A stretch of 7,744 bases of DNA, taken from assembly GCA_947174965.1 (NCBI GenBank), contig CAMWKY010000089.1, positions 1 through 7,744 of the forward strand, in the 5' to 3' direction. Below are positions 5,013 through 7,744 of the stretch, piece by piece. The first letter of the stretch is position 1, and the number at the start of each line of letters is the position of its first letter. Under the pieces are notes generated by a model. The model was not told the DNA's origin. It saw only the letters and a list, made by a program, of their open reading frames with translations, and searched no databases. The translations under genes and the position numbers were made by a program. The DNA comes from an uncultured Ruminococcus sp. (GTDB lineage: Bacteria > Bacillota > Clostridia > Oscillospirales > Ruminococcaceae).

Positions 5013-6324
5013 TAAAAATGAAAATCATGATGTTGTAAACGACATTATCAATGACATGAAAAATCAGAGTGACGAAATTATAGAAGAACTTGAAAATAGT
5101 CACAAAGATGATTCAATTGAAAGTGATTTGCCCGAAAATGACAAATCATTTCAGAATGTACAGACAGAACAGGATTTTTCCATAAGACAGACGAAAAAAA
5201 ATCAATCCAAATCCAAAAAGAAAAAGAAGAAGAAAAAGCACAGCAAAGTGCCAGGAGTTCTTATTCTTGTAACACTTATTTTTGGTGTTTCTATAATATC
5301 ATCTCTTGTAATTATCGGTTACGGAAAGGATATGCTCGGAATAGGAAAAAGCGAAGATACCCACGTTATAATTGTGCCTGACGGTGCTACAACGGAAGAA
5401 ATAGCACTTATGCTTGAAAGTGATAATATAATAAGGTCGTCAAAAGCTTTCAAGATGTTTGCAGACCTCCGAAACAAAGACATCAGCTATATTGCAGGCG
5501 AACATTTTATCCGTCCGAATATGGCTTATGAAACGCTTATAAATGAGCTTACGCAACTTCCGACTGAAGAATTTGGCGATTCAGTTTCAGTTACATTCCC
5601 TGAAGGTGTTACACTTATTGAGGCTGGATATATTCTTGAAGAAAATAATATATGTGATGCAGAAGATTTTGTTTTCTATTTCAATTCAGGCGGTTTCGGT
5701 CTTGATTTTGAAAATCAGCTTCCTGCCGATACATCATTTAAATTTCAGCGTATGGAGGGTTATTTATTCCCTGATACCTATATTTTCTATGAAAACAGTG
5801 ATGTTGAATCAGTATGCCAGAAGATTTACTATAACTTCGATAAAAAGATGAGTGAAAACGGTAGACTTGAAAAAATGGAAAGTCTTAATCTTACTCTTGA
5901 CAGACTTGTAACATTTGCTTCAATTGTACAAAAAGAAGCTGCAACTACAAATGATATGGATAACGTAGCATCTGTATTCTGGAATCGTCTTAACAATTCA
6001 GATATATTCCCGTTGCTCCAGTCCGACCCGACTTCAAACTATTCAAAAGATGTTATACGTCCGAATATGGAATATTATAATCAGACTATTATTGATGCCT
6101 ATGATACCTATAAGAGTCCGGGACTTCCGCCGGGAGCAATATGCAATCCGGGTATAGAAGCAATTGATGCTGTACTTGCCGCAAAAGAGACAGACTATTT
6201 CTATTTCATTGCCAATATCCATACAAATGTTACTTACTTCTCCGAAACCCTTGAACAGCATGAAGAATATCAGGCATTAATTGAACAGCAGTATGCAGAG
6301 GAGGAAATGCAGGAAAATGGCTAA
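5005..6324 (+). CDS. mltG: Endolytic murein transglycosylase MltG (YceG-like)
   Basis: It cleaves nascent peptidoglycan glycan strands inside the chain, setting strand length at the outer face of the membrane. The 439-residue protein has an acidic, low-complexity cytoplasmic N-terminus (1-60), a Lys-rich patch (64-81, eight Lys in a row at 71-78), one membrane span (about 84-106), a LysM-like subdomain (about 119-160), then the YceG catalytic domain. The signature ASIVQKEAATTNDMDNVASVFWNRL contains the catalytic glutamate Glu311. Further conserved blocks are LQSDPTSNY (338-346), YKSPGLPPGAICNPG (369-383) and the C-terminal NIHTNVTYFSETLEQHEEY. Topology is N-in by the positive-inside rule. It overlaps the cyclo-ligase by 8 nt (ATGAATGA) and the U32 gene by 8 nt. 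The N-terminal cytoplasmic extension is longer than in E. coli MltG, as is common in Firmicutes. Confidence 0.95.
   Translation: MNDKNENHDVVNDIINDMKNQSDEIIEELENSHKDDSIESDLPENDKSFQNVQTEQDFSIRQTKKNQSKSKKKKKKKKHSKVPGVLILVTLIFGVSIISSLVIIGYGKDMLGIGKSEDTHVIIVPDGATTEEIALMLESDNIIRSSKAFKMFADLRNKDISYIAGEHFIRPNMAYETLINELTQLPTEEFGDSVSVTFPEGVTLIEAGYILEENNICDAEDFVFYFNSGGFGLDFENQLPADTSFKFQRMEGYLFPDTYIFYENSDVESVCQKIYYNFDKKMSENGRLEKMESLNLTLDRLVTFASIVQKEAATTNDMDNVASVFWNRLNNSDIFPLLQSDPTSNYSKDVIRPNMEYYNQTIIDAYDTYKSPGLPPGAICNPGIEAIDAVLAAKETDYFYFIANIHTNVTYFSETLEQHEEYQALIEQQYAEEEMQENG
5215..5238 (+). repeat. 24-nt purine-only A/G run inside mltG
   Basis: An unbroken A/G stretch encodes the eight consecutive Lys of the juxtamembrane patch in MltG. 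Mixed AAA and AAG codons break the A runs to five bases at most, which limits slippage. Part of it also resembles a Shine-Dalgarno sequence, but no in-frame start codon with good spacing follows. Confidence 0.7.
6297..6306 (+). promoter_or_regulatory. Ribosome binding site selecting the U32 start
   Basis: AGAGGAGGAA inside the end of mltG contains the near-perfect core AGGAGG (6299-6304), 12 nt before the ATG at 6317. A second AGGA at 6311-6314 is too close to serve. Together with the MANLEVLAPAGDEE N-terminus typical of U32 proteins, this favours 6317 over the in-frame TTG at 6281 or ATG at 6293. Confidence 0.65.
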
Positions 6325-7534
6325 TCTTGAAGTGCTTGCACCAGCAGGTGATGAGGAACGTTTAACATCGGCACTTAATTATGGTGCTGATGCTGTTTAT
6401 CTTGGACGACAGCAATTCGGCATGAGAGCATCTCCCATGAATTTTGACTTTGAACAGCTTGTAAACGCTGTAAAATCGGCACATTCAAAGGGTGTTAAGG
6501 TATATCTTACCTGCAACACCCTGCCACGAAACAATGAACTTCCATTTTTTGAAAAATTCGTGAAAGAAGCTGTTGAAGCTGATGTTGACGCACTTATAGT
6601 TGCTGATATTGGCTTGCTTATGCTCATAAAAAAATACGCTCCTGATATGGAAATACACATCTCAACACAGACGGGAATCGTAAACTATGCCACAGCACGA
6701 GAACTGTATAATCTCGGTGCTAAAAGAATTGTACTTGCAAGAGAACTTACATTAGATGAGATTGCAGAAATAAGGGCAAAAACAAATCCTGATATGGATA
6801 TTGAGTGCTTTGTACATGGTGCTATGTGCGTATCATTTTCGGGAAGATGTTTATTGTCGCAGTATCTTGTAAACCGTGATGCAAATCGTGGAGAATGCGC
6901 TCAACCTTGTCGCTGGGGCTATCATCTCATGGAAGAAAAGCGACCGGGACAGTATTTTCCCATATTTGAAGACGAAAAAGGAACATATATTCTCAACGCA
7001 AAAGATATGTGCATGATTGAACATATTGACAAGCTTGCCGAAGCAGGTGTTACAAGTCTGAAAATTGAGGGACGTGCAAAATCGGCTTATTATGTATCTG
7101 TTGTGACAAACGCTTACAGAATGGCTGTTGACGAATACTGCAAAGACCCATATAATTTCAGACTGCCTGACTGGATTCGTGATGAAGTCTACAAAGTAAG
7201 CCACAGACAATACTGCAACGGATTTTTCTTTGGAACTCCTGAAAACTCACAATACTACGAAAACAGCGGATATATACGCAATTATGATGTAGTTGCTATA
7301 GTGGAAAGATGTGAAAACGGCACTGTTTACTGCACACAGCGAAACAGATTCTTTGCAGGGGACGAAGTTGAGATTCTCTCACCAATGCAAAAGCCTGTTT
7401 CTATGGTGCTTGACAGACTTTTCGATGAGAATGGCAATGAAATTTCTACAGCAAATCATGCTATGATGAAATTTTCTTTTAATTCTGATTATATTTTTCC
7501 GAAGGGTGCTATAATCAGAAAGGCAGTAGATTAA
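6317..7534 (+). CDS. trhP: U32 family protein, TrhP-like tRNA uridine-34 hydroxylation enzyme
   Basis: This 405-residue protein opens with LEVLAPAGDEERLTSALNYGADAVYLG, the hallmark of the U32 family, and has the full U32 signature ECFVHGAMCVSFSGRCLLSQ (163-182). Cys171, Cys178, Cys194 and Cys232 are spaced like the four [4Fe-4S] ligands described for the U32 member UbiU, so an iron-sulfur cluster is likely and peptidase activity is doubtful. Members with this length and tail (a C-terminal beta-barrel-like segment with GDEVEILSP) include TrhP/YegQ and B. subtilis YrrO, which use prephenate to make 5-hydroxyuridine at the tRNA wobble position. Position next to mltG repeats the Bacillus yrr cluster and supports the TrhP assignment, which is otherwise inference; RlhA-like or UbiU-like roles are alternatives. 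The start overlaps the mltG stop by 8 nt (ATGGCTAA). Confidence 0.9.
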   Translation: MANLEVLAPAGDEERLTSALNYGADAVYLGRQQFGMRASPMNFDFEQLVNAVKSAHSKGVKVYLTCNTLPRNNELPFFEKFVKEAVEADVDALIVADIGLLMLIKKYAPDMEIHISTQTGIVNYATARELYNLGAKRIVLARELTLDEIAEIRAKTNPDMDIECFVHGAMCVSFSGRCLLSQYLVNRDANRGECAQPCRWGYHLMEEKRPGQYFPIFEDEKGTYILNAKDMCMIEHIDKLAEAGVTSLKIEGRAKSAYYVSVVTNAYRMAVDEYCKDPYNFRLPDWIRDEVYKVSHRQYCNGFFFGTPENSQYYENSGYIRNYDVVAIVERCENGTVYCTQRNRFFAGDEVEILSPMQKPVSMVLDRLFDENGNEISTANHAMMKFSFNSDYIFPKGAIIRKAVD

Positions 7535-7538
7535 GGAG
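7533..7538 (+). promoter_or_regulatory. Ribosome binding site of the last, partial gene
   Basis: AAGGAG overlaps the stop codon of the U32 gene and lies 9 nt before the ATG at 7548. It supports a real gene running off the end of the window. Confidence 0.75.
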
Positions 7539-7547
7539 TGATTTTAT

Positions 7548-7744
7548 ATGTTCAGCAAGGCAAAATCTGATTTTCAGAAGATAATTAAATCAAAAGATTT
7601 AAAGGAAATGTTCAGCAACCTGAAATATGTACATATTGAAATCATTGCAGTTATCTCAATGTTTCTCTTTCTTGTGTCACCTGCACTTGAAATGGCAAGT
7701 AATCTTAAATCCAATATAATATATGAAATAGAGGCAACATATTA
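7548..7744 (+). CDS. Unrecognised membrane-anchored protein, 5' part only
   Basis: An open frame of 65 complete codons starts 13 nt after the U32 gene and continues past the window end. The first 30 residues are basic and probably cytoplasmic (MFSKAKSDFQKIIKSKDLKE and on). A hydrophobic segment at about residues 32-48 (IEIIAVISMFLFLVSPA) is likely a membrane span or uncleaved signal anchor. The following part (LEMASNLKSNIIYEIEATY) would then be outside. I do not recognise the family. The good Shine-Dalgarno site and tight spacing make it part of the same operon. In Bacillus the corresponding position holds udk and greA, which this is not. Confidence 0.7.
   Translation, partial: MFSKAKSDFQKIIKSKDLKEMFSNLKYVHIEIIAVISMFLFLVSPALEMASNLKSNIIYEIEATY

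Noticed and set aside
6281..6316. TTG (6281) or ATG (6293) starts for the U32 gene
   Set aside because: They add an atypical Arg/Lys-rich N-terminus; the family begins at or near MANLEVLAPAG, and AGGAGG lies between these starts and 6317.
436..7210. Minus-strand open frames (for example 436-660, 2493-2831, 4406-4639, 6851-7210)
   Set aside because: All lie opposite strongly recognised + strand genes, lack sensible start signals and give Cys/Phe/Ile-rich products typical of antisense frames.

Overview
The window looks like chromosomal DNA from a low-GC, anaerobic gut-type Firmicute, most likely a Ruminococcus-like member of the Oscillospiraceae. The clue is a secreted protein that joins a dockerin-type calcium loop to a Thr/Pro-rich linker and a papain-like peptidase, a style typical of cellulosome-forming and amylosome-forming ruminococci. 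A, T and AT-rich codons dominate, Shine-Dalgarno sites are strong and the genes are tightly packed. All supported genes are on the + strand. I see no tRNA, rRNA, CRISPR array, insertion sequence or phage gene.

Layout. Positions 1-120 hold a near-perfect inverted repeat (1-29) and a probable terminator (46-72), presumably closing an upstream gene outside the window. A single gene for a YczE/DUF6198-family integral membrane protein follows (121-765). It is closed by a strong terminator whose stem contains its own stop codon (753-791). A clear sigma-A-type promoter with an extended -10 (804-832) then starts what looks like one long transcription unit running past the window end. Its genes are: a secreted dockerin/PrcB-like/C39-like peptidase (874-2220); flavin-dependent thymidylate synthase ThyX (2238-3014); a stand-alone DUF2156 (phosphatidylglycerol lysyltransferase C-terminal-like) GNAT-fold protein (3007-3894); a DJ-1/PfpI protein (3911-4453); 5-formyltetrahydrofolate cyclo-ligase (4455-5012); the endolytic murein transglycosylase MltG (5005-6324); a U32-family protein resembling the tRNA U34 hydroxylation enzyme TrhP (6317-7534); and the start of an unrecognised membrane protein (7548 to the end). 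No terminator separates these genes. Intergenic gaps are 1-17 nt, and three junctions are 8-nt stop/start overlaps, which suggests co-transcription and translational coupling.

How the genes fit together. ThyX and the cyclo-ligase both act on the folate one-carbon pool (dTMP synthesis and salvage of 5-formyl-THF). MltG trims nascent glycan strands at the membrane, and the TrhP-like enzyme modifies wobble uridines. MltG followed by TrhP-like genes recalls the Bacillus subtilis yrrL-yrrM-yrrN-yrrO cluster, but the yrrM/trmR methyltransferase is missing here. Most of the operon is housekeeping. The unusual parts are the secreted dockerin-peptidase as first gene, the stand-alone DUF2156 protein and the unknown last gene. 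I found no clearly new defence or mobile system.
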